From: Aneurinibacillus aneurinilyticus ATCC 12856
GTDB taxonomy: Bacteria; Bacillota; Bacilli; Aneurinibacillales; Aneurinibacillaceae
Direction of reading: 5' to 3'
Assembly: GCF_000466385.1 (NCBI RefSeq)
Contig: NZ_KE952878.1
Coordinates: 1-41,219 of the forward strand
Length of the DNA stretch: 41,219 nucleotides
The position numbers and the translations under genes are program-made. Within the stretch, counting starts at the first letter, position 1; each line of letters begins with the position of its first letter. Positions 33,906 through 41,219 of this stretch are shown one piece after another. Under the pieces are notes generated by a model, which saw nothing but the letters and a program-made list of their open reading frames with translations, did no database searches and had not been told where the DNA came from.

Positions 33906-34325
33906 ATGAAAGTGTATGCAACAGTCAAACAACTCGGAAAAAGGAAAAACCATATCGGTGAAAAAGAGATCGAATTGGCAGGTTCACCGGAAACGCTGCG
34001 TCAATTGATAATGGAAGTTGTAACAGCAAGTGTGAAGGAGTTCAATCATAGCCTCGATAAACATGCGATTTTTATGTATCTTACTGAAGAAGAACTGGAG
34101 AACAGAGCGGCACTTGGCAAGGTTGGATTTAAGGAGAAGCACAACACTACAAAAGAGGATGAGCAAAAGGCAGCTGAGCGGGCTTTGCTCGCCTTTGAAG
34201 ACGGTTTGTACAAAGTACTCATAAATAAACAGGAAATTGAATCTTTGGATGCGAAGCTGACTGTTCAAGAAGACGACAGACTGGTGTTTATTAAGCTGAC
34301 GATGCTTTCAGGGAGAATGTGGTAG
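33906..34325 (+). CDS. Putative MoaD/ThiS-like beta-grasp protein with an insertion
   Basis: A 139-residue protein. The N-terminus gives two strands and a helix (KVYATVKQLGKR, HIGEKEIELAG, SPETLRQLIMEVV). A charged helical insertion (about 45-95) follows, then YKVLINKQEIESLDAKLTV and EDDRLVFIKLTMLSGRMW. The last part parallels the V-x-V-N-x-x-x ... L-x-x-G-D-x-V-x-F-x-P-x-x-x-G-G end of MoaD/ThiS, but the terminal Gly-Gly is replaced by Ser-Gly-Arg-Met-Trp. Fold assignment is by eye. It lies 12 bp before the giant DUF4132 gene, suggesting a direct partner. Confidence 0.7.
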   Translation: MKVYATVKQLGKRKNHIGEKEIELAGSPETLRQLIMEVVTASVKEFNHSLDKHAIFMYLTEEELENRAALGKVGFKEKHNTTKEDEQKAAERALLAFEDGLYKVLINKQEIESLDAKLTVQEDDRLVFIKLTMLSGRMW

Positions 34326-34337
34326 AGGGGGAGCACG

Positions 34338-37300
34338 ATGAAAGCGAATAAGAAGGAGAATTATTTTGAAAATCTGTATGCTGCGGCCCATTCGTTAAGT
34401 GGTAGTGAAAGGGATATAGCTGTAGGCATATTGGACTTTGCTACATGCACGTATACGGACAGAATAGAAAAAACACAACGGTTGAAAAATCTGCTCATGA
34501 AAACAGAGCCTGTGACTATCGCAGATATTTTTTCAGGCAGTCATTTTAACGCTTTACTTGTTTTGTTTGGCAAGGAACTGGCGGTGAAATTCAAAAAAAT
34601 CTGGGATCGGGCTACTGACTATTCGTATGCCCAGGGCTATTACAGACGAAGCTTTAGAACAAAACAAGACATAAGCATTTATTTAGATAAAAATCTTGAC
34701 AAGCTACGTCTGGTGCTTCATTTATATCAATACGACTTCTCCCTGTTCGACTATCTAACAGTACAAGACTATGAGATTTCTTATTATGTATTACCGGATT
34801 TGATCGCGGTCGAAATTGATGATGACAATGCGGAAGTTATCGGGGCGCTTAAGAATATTATCTACAGTGACAACAATGCAGCCCTGCTATCGCACTCTAT
34901 GATCATGGGCTTATTAATGAGTCATAATAGCGTTGCCCATACGATGTTAGGAGAACTTCTGATAGCGGCAAGGCTACAGGAAGGGCTGCGCCAGAGCATC
35001 GTAGAAAAAATTGATGAAGCAAGTCTAGACGCTTTTCTATATATGCTGAAAATAATTATTGACCATGATTTAATTAGATACAGCTCCGTAGTGAGGGCGC
35101 TGGATGTGTGGACAGGTCTTAGGATTGAGGCTCAGAAGCCTGCCGTTGCTAAAAAATGCATACAGACAGGCTACAAGTGTTTGACGGATAGCGCATTTTT
35201 AGAGGAATGTGTAAACAGCAGCGACAGCATACAGGTGTATATGGCGCTTTGGGCGATAGCTGTTAGAGAAATCAAAGATACAAAGCCGATTATCGAACGA
35301 TTCATGGCCGGAGAAGAAAAGCATAAAAAACTGGTAGGGCTGTATTTTCTAAATGAGAGTGGCTATTCGGATTTTATGTATGATCTGTCCCATACGTATT
35401 TGGATGAGAAGGATGAGGAGGTTCTTTACTGGATACTTATCAACTATCCTGCGTTATCCCTTTACGAGTATAGCGAGGAAGGCTATGCAAAGGCCGGATA
35501 TAAAACGAGTTTGCCGACTGATATTACAGAGAGAAAGAAGCAATTTGATAAGCTAAAGCACATATTAGAGCAGATGCCTAAGAAGGGGATAACTTTTAAA
35601 GAAAGCGTATTTCCCTGGATCGATGTAACGCTGACAGGTGATCTTGTTGCACAAAAATTACTATACGTAACCGGCTATGATATGGATGACGCGTTTAAGG
35701 ACGAGCTTTTAGACTATACAGATAAGATGAGTGCGGATACAAGGCATAACGTGTTACGTAATTTTGTCGCAAAACCAAAAACTGAAAAGCAAAGAGCGTT
35801 TTTATTCGCCTCATTAAACGATAAGAGTATGGCCAATCGCGAAAGTGCATTGAAGCATATCGATTCATTGACATTGTCACCGGATGAGTTTTCAAACGTA
35901 GAAAAGCTTCTGTCTCTCAAAACAGGTACGGTTCGGCAGGCCAGTATCAAGCTATTGCTGAAGCTGGATGCTAATGCATTGCTTGATGTTACATCAAGGC
36001 TTCTAGCCGATAAAAATGAACAAAAACGTCTTGCAGCGCTCGATATTATATCCAGTATCGAAAAAAAGGAGGATTTTTCCTCTATTTATGATGCATGCCT
36101 GGAGCTTATAAAGCAGATAAAACAACCGACTGAAAAGGAAAGGGTGCTCATTGAGAAATTATTGGCAACAGATAAGCCGGAATATAGCAAGGAAAATGGC
36201 TTCGGACTTTACAGCCCTTCATCCGAGGTAATGGTTCCGCCACTTACTATTATGAAGGATTTCTCACCGAATGATGTCTTTACACTGACGGAAGAGGAAG
36301 TAAAAACGCTCTACACAAACCTGTATTATCTCATCTATCAGCATAGGGATTATGAATATGAGGTCGAATTGTATGATGGGAGCCGCTCAAAAGTTGTGCT
36401 CGGTACTTCCTATAGTATACAGACAATAAAGCGAAACTGGGAGGGAGCAAAGGCGATCGATAATTATCCGTTGCCGGATGTTTGGCGAGGGTTTCTTAAG
36501 GATAACAATCTGAATTATCGTCAATTGCTGGAATTGCAGTTTTATGAACATATTGAGGAGGATATCGAACGTGAACCGTGGTTTGATACGCTGCTGCACA
36601 ATGTTTTTCCTATGCAAAAGGCGGAAAACATATGCGCCTTCTTGGAAACATTGGACTACCGTAACCATATTCAAAACATATTGAGTGCATTGATGGGAGA
36701 ATTCGGAGCGGAAGGGGTATTCGCGACAGCCCTTGATATGATGAAGTATATTACCCTGCAAGTTCCACAGGATAAATTCACGGAATCATACAGCAAGCAG
36801 GACGAATCTGCTTCTTATTATTGGTATAGTAAAGATTATGTGACAGGCGCAGATGAAATAGGATTCTGGCTCAGGTTGATGAGTAACAACGTATATGATA
36901 CCGAAAGCTTCAAGGAATCATTTTATATTCGTTACATGTACTATAGGAATACCGGCTTTGAGCCGCCCTATAAATTTTTGCTTTCTTTTACCGATTTTTG
37001 CAGAGCGTACGACGAGGGTATAATCGACGAAGATGAGATGTATAAGGAATTGATGGGCAGACAAAGCAGCGGAGATAACATTAGACAGATTACGGCACCG
37101 GAAGGGGAAGGCTACAGAGGAAATCAGCGTTTGAAAAACTTCCCCTTTATAAAGAAATTCGAACATACTGCGGTGGAACGGATTCTTGATATTGAATTAA
37201 AAAGAGGTGACCTGCCTACGGATGTTAGCTCTCTTGCTGCAAAAATAGTCCGATACGAAGGAATGAACCATTTCGTAGACATATTGGTTGGGATGCATAA

Positions 37301-39263
37301 CGAGACTTTTGTAAGGGGATATAATTATATTTCTGAAAACCCGACGAAGAAGGAAACATTCAGTCATCTGTTGAAGATATGCTATCCAAAACAGGATGAA
37401 GATGAAAAGCTGCTAAAAAAGCTGTTAAAGAGCAGAAACATATCAGAGAAAAGATTGCTCGAAGCAGCCATGTATGCACCACAATGGATCGATATCGTAG
37501 AAAAATACTTGGGCTGGAAAGGGCTGAGAAGTGCAGCATGGTATTTCCATGCTCATGTGAATGAAGGCTTCTCCGCACAGAAGGAGACGATTGTTGCTCA
37601 TTATTCACCTATTGTACCGGCAGACTTTAATGATGGCGCCTTCGATACGGATTGGTTCAATGATGCGTATAAGATGCTTGGTAAAAAGCGCTTCGAGATG
37701 CTGTATGAAGCAGCCAAGTATATTTCTGGCGGGGCGAACCACAGACGCTCACAGCTATTTGCCGATGCGGTTCTTGGAAAGTTGAAGCTTGCCGATATGA
37801 AAAAATCCATAAAGGAAAAGCGAAATAAAGACCATCTGCTGTGCTATAGCTTGATCCCGATAAAAAAGGATAAGCTTAAGGAAACGTTACACAGGTATGA
37901 ATGCATTCAGGAATTTCTGAAAGAAAGCAAACAGTTCGGCGCGCAAAGAAGGGAAAGCGAAGCGAAAACCGCAGCAATCGCGCTAGGGAATCTTGCGAGA
38001 AATGCAGGTTATAGCGATGTAACAAGACTTACATGGAATATGGAGACACAGAAAATAAAGGGAATTCTACCATATTTGTCTCCGAAGACGATTGAGGGAA
38101 CAGAGCTATATATAGAAATTAATGAGGAAGGAAAAGCCTCGGTTAAGGCGCTAAAAAACGGCAAGGAATTAAAGAATGTTCCGGCAAAGTTAAAAAAGAA
38201 TACGTACGTTACAGAGCTAAGAGACATCCAGAAATCCTTGAAGGATCAATATACACGGGCAAAATTAGCGCTTGAGCGTGCCATGGAAGCCAAAAATGGC
38301 TTTACACTACAAGAACTCACAAATTTGCAGGAGAACCCGGTTATTGCTCCGCTTATTAAAAATCTAATATTCATGACCGGTGATACGTTTGGATATTTAG
38401 AAAACAGCCGACTTACAGTGCCGTTTGGAGGCTTTCACCAGCCAGAGTCTGATGCGATGCTTTATATTGCCCATCCTGTGGATTTGTATGAGAGTGGGCA
38501 ATGGAGTTTATACCAGAAGGATTTATTTGAAAGGCAAATCATACAGCCATTTAAGCAAGTATTCAGAGAACTGTACAGGCCGAATGAGGATGAGCTAGCA
38601 GAAGCGACGATATCCAGGCGATATGCGGGACATCAAATTCAGCCTAAGAAGACAGTAGCACTGCTCAAGGGACGACTATGGACGGTAAGTTATGAAGACG
38701 GCCTGCAAAAAGTATATTACAAGGAAAACATCATCGCCAAGCTATATGCGTTGGCTGATTGGTTCTCTCCGGCGGATGTAGAAGCTCCTACTCTTGAAAC
38801 AGTTGAATTTTTTGATAGGCTAACCTACAAACCGATACCGATACAGAATATACCGAGCATTATTTTCTCGGAAGTGATGCGTGATGTAGATTTAGTAGTA
38901 AGCGTGGCGCATGCTGGAAGCGTTGATCCAGAAGCAAGTCTTTCTACCGTTGAGATGCGTGCAGCTATCACGACAGAAACATTGGACCTACTTGGAATAG
39001 AAAATGTAACAGTGAAAGGCTCCCATGCGCATATCGCAGGAAAGCTCGGAGAATACACGGTTCATCTGGGAAGAGGTATCGTTCACAGACAGGCAGGTGG
39101 TGCCATGCACATCATCCCTGTGCACTCCCAGCATAGAGGAAGACTGTTCCTGCCGTTTATGGATGAAGATCCGAAGACCGCAGAGATTTTATCTAAGATC
39201 TTGTTGCTTGCTAATGATACAAAGATAAAAGATCCAAATATCCTAGAGCAAATAAAAGTATAA
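34338..39263 (+). CDS. Giant HEAT-repeat / DUF4132 protein, second copy
   Basis: A 1641-residue cytosolic protein. Helical repeats occupy most of residues 1-1100, with HEAT-like units around 490-600 (ESALKHIDSLTLSPDEF, RQASIKLLLKLDANALLDV). The DUF4132-like region starts about 1230 (LTWNMETQKIKGILPYLSP) and includes LERAMEAKNGFTLQEL and YIAHPVDLYESGQW. The conserved tail reads YTVHLGRGIVHRQAGGAMHI, PVHSQHRGRLFLPFMDEDPK and KILLLANDTKIKDP. That tail is absent from the first DUF4132 protein. GAGGGGGAGCACG precedes the ATG. It is the largest gene and the last before a terminator. It may be an effector or scaffold; no enzymatic motif was recognised. Confidence 0.85.
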   Translation: MKANKKENYFENLYAAAHSLSGSERDIAVGILDFATCTYTDRIEKTQRLKNLLMKTEPVTIADIFSGSHFNALLVLFGKELAVKFKKIWDRATDYSYAQGYYRRSFRTKQDISIYLDKNLDKLRLVLHLYQYDFSLFDYLTVQDYEISYYVLPDLIAVEIDDDNAEVIGALKNIIYSDNNAALLSHSMIMGLLMSHNSVAHTMLGELLIAARLQEGLRQSIVEKIDEASLDAFLYMLKIIIDHDLIRYSSVVRALDVWTGLRIEAQKPAVAKKCIQTGYKCLTDSAFLEECVNSSDSIQVYMALWAIAVREIKDTKPIIERFMAGEEKHKKLVGLYFLNESGYSDFMYDLSHTYLDEKDEEVLYWILINYPALSLYEYSEEGYAKAGYKTSLPTDITERKKQFDKLKHILEQMPKKGITFKESVFPWIDVTLTGDLVAQKLLYVTGYDMDDAFKDELLDYTDKMSADTRHNVLRNFVAKPKTEKQRAFLFASLNDKSMANRESALKHIDSLTLSPDEFSNVEKLLSLKTGTVRQASIKLLLKLDANALLDVTSRLLADKNEQKRLAALDIISSIEKKEDFSSIYDACLELIKQIKQPTEKERVLIEKLLATDKPEYSKENGFGLYSPSSEVMVPPLTIMKDFSPNDVFTLTEEEVKTLYTNLYYLIYQHRDYEYEVELYDGSRSKVVLGTSYSIQTIKRNWEGAKAIDNYPLPDVWRGFLKDNNLNYRQLLELQFYEHIEEDIEREPWFDTLLHNVFPMQKAENICAFLETLDYRNHIQNILSALMGEFGAEGVFATALDMMKYITLQVPQDKFTESYSKQDESASYYWYSKDYVTGADEIGFWLRLMSNNVYDTESFKESFYIRYMYYRNTGFEPPYKFLLSFTDFCRAYDEGIIDEDEMYKELMGRQSSGDNIRQITAPEGEGYRGNQRLKNFPFIKKFEHTAVERILDIELKRGDLPTDVSSLAAKIVRYEGMNHFVDILVGMHNETFVRGYNYISENPTKKETFSHLLKICYPKQDEDEKLLKKLLKSRNISEKRLLEAAMYAPQWIDIVEKYLGWKGLRSAAWYFHAHVNEGFSAQKETIVAHYSPIVPADFNDGAFDTDWFNDAYKMLGKKRFEMLYEAAKYISGGANHRRSQLFADAVLGKLKLADMKKSIKEKRNKDHLLCYSLIPIKKDKLKETLHRYECIQEFLKESKQFGAQRRESEAKTAAIALGNLARNAGYSDVTRLTWNMETQKIKGILPYLSPKTIEGTELYIEINEEGKASVKALKNGKELKNVPAKLKKNTYVTELRDIQKSLKDQYTRAKLALERAMEAKNGFTLQELTNLQENPVIAPLIKNLIFMTGDTFGYLENSRLTVPFGGFHQPESDAMLYIAHPVDLYESGQWSLYQKDLFERQIIQPFKQVFRELYRPNEDELAEATISRRYAGHQIQPKKTVALLKGRLWTVSYEDGLQKVYYKENIIAKLYALADWFSPADVEAPTLETVEFFDRLTYKPIPIQNIPSIIFSEVMRDVDLVVSVAHAGSVDPEASLSTVEMRAAITTETLDLLGIENVTVKGSHAHIAGKLGEYTVHLGRGIVHRQAGGAMHIIPVHSQHRGRLFLPFMDEDPKTAEILSKILLLANDTKIKDPNILEQIKV

Positions 39264-39283
39264 CGATAGAAACAAATATTCGA

Positions 39284-39328
39284 AGTCTGCCAACTTGATG
39301 CCTTTTCAAGCGATTGGCAGGCTTTTGT
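39284..39328 (+). terminator. Terminator of the main cluster
   Basis: GTCTGCCAA / TTGGCAGGC stem followed by TTTTGTTT, 20 bp after the giant DUF4132 gene. It separates the core cluster from the satellite genes at 39358-40807. Confidence 0.8.
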
Positions 39329-39357
39329 TTGATAAGCAAATAAAGGGGGACAATGTT

Positions 39358-39694
39358 TTGGGGATTGATGAAATTAATAAAAATCTTCAGTTGCATTTAT
39401 CGCAAAATAGCATGGAATGCTTACGTTTACATGCTAGAAAACAGGCAAAAAATGAATTGTTGATGCAGTAGAGCAGGATGATACTGCCGATTGGCATGAT
39501 TTGAAGAACACTATATGGATGATGAGGACATGTATGTTCAGGAGCGAGCTTGCGAGATATTCGGCTTTCATCAATATGTTCCGGCGAGAGATAAGCTAAG
39601 AACGATCGCTGAAACTGGAATGCATAATGGGAAGCTTGCTGCGAAAAGAGCTTTGGAAAAAATAAGGGCCAAAACAAAAGAAAGAAAAGTATAG
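39358..39694 (+). pseudogene. Frameshifted small gene, unknown family
   Basis: Begins at a TTG with an AAAGGGGG ribosome site and reads GIDEINKNLQLHLSQNSMEC, then LRLHARKQAKNELLMQ, to a TAG at 39469. Coding sense resumes in another frame (EQDDTADWHD, from 39471) and then a third (EEHYMDDEDMYVQERACEIF, then GFHQYVPARDKLRTIAETGM, to 39694). Two single-base losses, near 39470 and 39502, would restore one frame of about 112 codons. All segments are charged and helical, so I read it as one recently broken gene, or as sequencing errors. The family was not recognised. Confidence 0.6.
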
Positions 39695-39716
39695 GATGTA
39701 CAAAGAAGGAGAAGAG

Positions 39717-40358
39717 ATGAAAATAAACGAAGATTTTATTAAAAATCTAGAGTTACTAAACGATGAAATCGATAAAATACGAGAATACATGACGATTGAG
39801 ATCTGTACTATTAATGAACTGGATGAAGCACAAATAGGATATGGCATCGATTCAGAAGGCAACTCGCTTATAAAGGGAGAGGCATCATGGGATGAGGATT
39901 GGATTGTAATAGGTCGTGAAACGATGTGTGGTGATCCGATTATTGCAGATGCAGCCGAAGCTGGCTATTCGATTTCGATACTAATGCATGATATGGAGAG
40001 CTGGGAAGGCGGTAGCTATTTAGCAGAATCAATATCGGAATTTCTCAAGCATTTGCAATATATTGGCATATTTATCGAGCAAAATGGGACAAGCATTCGT
40101 AAGAGAGATATTGAAAATTTGGTAAAAACAATTTCAGAAAAAGATTCGTACACAGATGGTGATAGTTGGGAACTCCTATTGCAGCCACTCTTTACTATCG
40201 CTAAGCAATATGAGGATGAGATGAAAGCAAAAATAGCGCATATGCTTGAGCAAGGATTGAAGATGTCGGTCATTTCAGAACGCGTAAACATGCCGACAAA
40301 AGAAGTATATGAGTATATGAAAGTATTGAAGAGGCAGGGAGAGAAAAGATGGACATAA
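39717..40358 (+). CDS. SMI1/KNR4 (SUKH)-like protein
   Basis: A 213-residue protein. The segment WDEDWIVIGRETMCGDPIIA, then MHDMESWEGGSYLAESISEF and LKHL, matches the SUKH core (I-G-x-[ED] ... G-D-x-I ... W-x-x-G ... S-F-x-E-F-L). SUKH proteins are broad immunity proteins against polymorphic toxins and also occur as general adaptors. The C-terminal helical tail (about 165-213), with SVISERVNMPTKEVYEYM, looks like a small helix-turn-helix. The start follows AAGGAGAAG. It overlaps the next gene by 10 bp. Confidence 0.7.
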   Translation: MKINEDFIKNLELLNDEIDKIREYMTIEICTINELDEAQIGYGIDSEGNSLIKGEASWDEDWIVIGRETMCGDPIIADAAEAGYSISILMHDMESWEGGSYLAESISEFLKHLQYIGIFIEQNGTSIRKRDIENLVKTISEKDSYTDGDSWELLLQPLFTIAKQYEDEMKAKIAHMLEQGLKMSVISERVNMPTKEVYEYMKVLKRQGEKRWT

Positions 40359-40807
40359 TACGAAGGGACTTGAATGAATTAAGTGATATTGATGTTGACA
40401 TATATACGTTTGATTCAAAAAAGCTCAGGTATGGTGAAATTATGCTGATTACATTTAAAGGTTATTATCGGACGGGATCTGCTGGGAATTCGGATGCTAT
40501 GTATATGCGTGCCATGGGTGAAGCTGCACTAATAGCCTGGGAGCCAAGCGGCGCCATTCTGGATATGTCCCAGTTGACGTATAAATGGGGAGATAAACTA
40601 GAAATCGTATTTGACACTGGAGCAAGGTACTTTTATGATGAACCGTTTCCAACAGCAGTTGTTGTAGGGCCTAATTGTGAGGAGGCAGTAAGAACATTGC
40701 TGCTTGGAATGGATAGTAAGGAACCTATCGAGAGCGTTGAATGGGTTTTTAAAGATCTGGAGGCTGCGTGCAACTATATTGAACAAAAGCTCGAAGAATA
40801 TAAGTGA
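40349..40807 (+). CDS. Hypothetical protein, partner of the SUKH-like protein
   Basis: A 152-residue cytosolic alpha/beta protein I do not recognise. Notable are EIMLITFKGYYRTGSAGNSD, EAALIAWEPSGAILDMSQLT and PTAVVVGPNCEEAVRTLLLG. The middle part has the strand-helix rhythm of STAS or crotonase-type folds, but without a diagnostic motif. It starts inside the 3' end of the SUKH-like gene behind AGGGAGAG, so the two are translationally coupled. It is the last gene before repeat copy 4. Confidence 0.75.
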   Translation: MDIIRRDLNELSDIDVDIYTFDSKKLRYGEIMLITFKGYYRTGSAGNSDAMYMRAMGEAALIAWEPSGAILDMSQLTYKWGDKLEIVFDTGARYFYDEPFPTAVVVGPNCEEAVRTLLLGMDSKEPIESVEWVFKDLEAACNYIEQKLEEYK

Positions 40808-40828
40808 GTATAATCTTGATCGCTACTT

Positions 40829-40949
40829 AATATAAATTGCACCTGATATTTTGACAGGGGAGCGTGGTTGGAAGTAGGGAATTCGGAAAAAAGAAGAAGG
40901 TGGATACGCTCTGCGATCCGGTAGAAGAAAGGTCAGCGTGTCTCTTATT
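40829..40949 (+). repeat. Dispersed repeat, copy 4 (full length)
   Basis: Runs from TATAAATTGCACCTGATA through TTTTGACAGGGGAGCGTGG, TTGGAAGTAGGGAATTCGG, AAGGTGGATACGCTCTGCG, ATCCGGTAGAAGAAAGGTC to AGCGTGTCTCTTATTC. It lies between the hypothetical gene and the gerC-like gene. The hairpin GGAT(A)CGC/GCGATCC at 40902-40919 corresponds to GGA(T)GCGC/GCGCTCC in copies 3 and 5. Confidence 0.85.
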
Positions 40950-41043
40950 CCTACTAACTTGTATATTTAACCATTCCACTTCACATATTAACCCATAGAA
41001 ACACAATGAAGGAAAAGGTGAGGGTATGGGAAGTGGAGGATTG

Positions 41044-41219
41044 ATGATAAAGCGTATGATGCTGCTTGTGTCCTGTTTGCTGCTCATTATAACGTCAGGC
41101 TGCAGTAGTGATCGGCGTGATTTAGAGCGTATGACATTATCCCTAGCTTATGGATGGGATATAGATAAGGATGACAAGTTAACGGTATATCAGGCAAGCA
41201 CCATTTTTAATAAAGATGT
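41044..41219 (+). CDS. Ger(x)C family spore germination lipoprotein, 5' part
   Basis: Truncated by the window end; 58 codons are visible. A lipoprotein signal (MIKRMMLLVSCLLLIITSGC, with the lipobox cysteine at residue 20) is followed by SSDRRDLERMTLSLAYGWDI, then DKDDKLTVYQASTIFNKD. This matches the DRR-(E/D)-L...IDKD start of GerAC/GerKC-type germinant-receptor C subunits, which sit on the outer face of the spore inner membrane. GTGGAGG is four bases before the chosen ATG; ATG 41026 and 41056 are alternatives. The rest of a ger operon is expected to the right. Confidence 0.8.
   Translation, partial: MIKRMMLLVSCLLLIITSGCSSDRRDLERMTLSLAYGWDIDKDDKLTVYQASTIFNKD

Noticed and set aside
20346-40807. 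Toxin gene for the immunity-like proteins
   Set aside because: No gene has a secretion signal, WXG/LXG, RHS or recognisable nuclease/deaminase toxin motif; the large proteins are soluble HEAT/DUF4132 types.

Overview
This window is chromosomal DNA of a low-to-mid GC Gram-positive spore former of the Bacillota. The divergent lexA / yneA-ynzC-yneB SOS locus, LexA boxes of the Bacillus GAAC-N4-GTTC type, strong AGGAGG ribosome sites, a yutJ-type dehydrogenase, a CarD/YdeB-type regulator and a Ger(x)C germination lipoprotein at the right edge all fit. The gene mix resembles Paenibacillaceae such as Brevibacillus or Aneurinibacillus, but genus is an inference.

Layout. 1-2400: SOS locus, with lexA on the minus strand and yneA, ynzC and the small resolvase yneB on the plus strand; four LexA boxes sit in the shared promoter region. 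2576-6166: a U32-family protein and a secreted LysM-NlpC/P60 cell-wall hydrolase. 6300-13127: an acyl-CoA catabolic operon (ACAD10/11-type dehydrogenase, SDR, APH-type kinase, ComB-like phosphatase, acyl-CoA synthetase, TetR regulator). It has the same functional set as the levulinate/4-hydroxyacid (Lva) pathway, with a palindromic operator at its head and a cre-like site before the synthetase. 13318-16491: a yutJ-like NADH dehydrogenase, an SmtB/CzrA-type metal sensor, and an MFS exporter behind a leader that looks like a transcription attenuator with a three-codon upstream ORF. 16685-19953 (minus strand): a SAM methyltransferase, a DUF4825 / permease-prefix / PadR operon with an operator inside its promoter, and a CarD-family regulator with a TTG start.

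20346-40807 is the most unusual part: about 20 kb of co-directional, tightly packed genes. In order they are a beta-propeller protein, a SUFU-domain protein, a MoxR AAA+ ATPase, a DUF5682 protein, a vWA protein, a HEAT/DUF4132 protein, a tandem-SWIM zinc protein, a 94-residue protein, a DUF1963 (YwqG) protein, a gene remnant, a MoaD/ThiS-like beta-grasp protein, a 1641-residue DUF4132 protein, a frameshifted pseudogene, a SMI1/KNR4-like protein and an unknown protein. The core matches the poorly characterised enterobacterial yehL-yehM-yehP-yehQ-yehI set, here enlarged with proteins of families often seen as immunity or adaptor factors. A chaperone-like MoxR/vWA machine acting on large HEAT-repeat scaffolds, possibly in conflict or stress defence, is the leading hypothesis; no toxin gene is recognisable.

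A dispersed repeat family of about 120 bp occurs five times (near 10367, 16594, 19305, 20192 and 40829), always between genes and in both orientations. Its distal part can form a hairpin that keeps pairing through base changes between copies. The window ends inside a Ger(x)C-family gene. No tRNA, rRNA, CRISPR array or transposase was seen.
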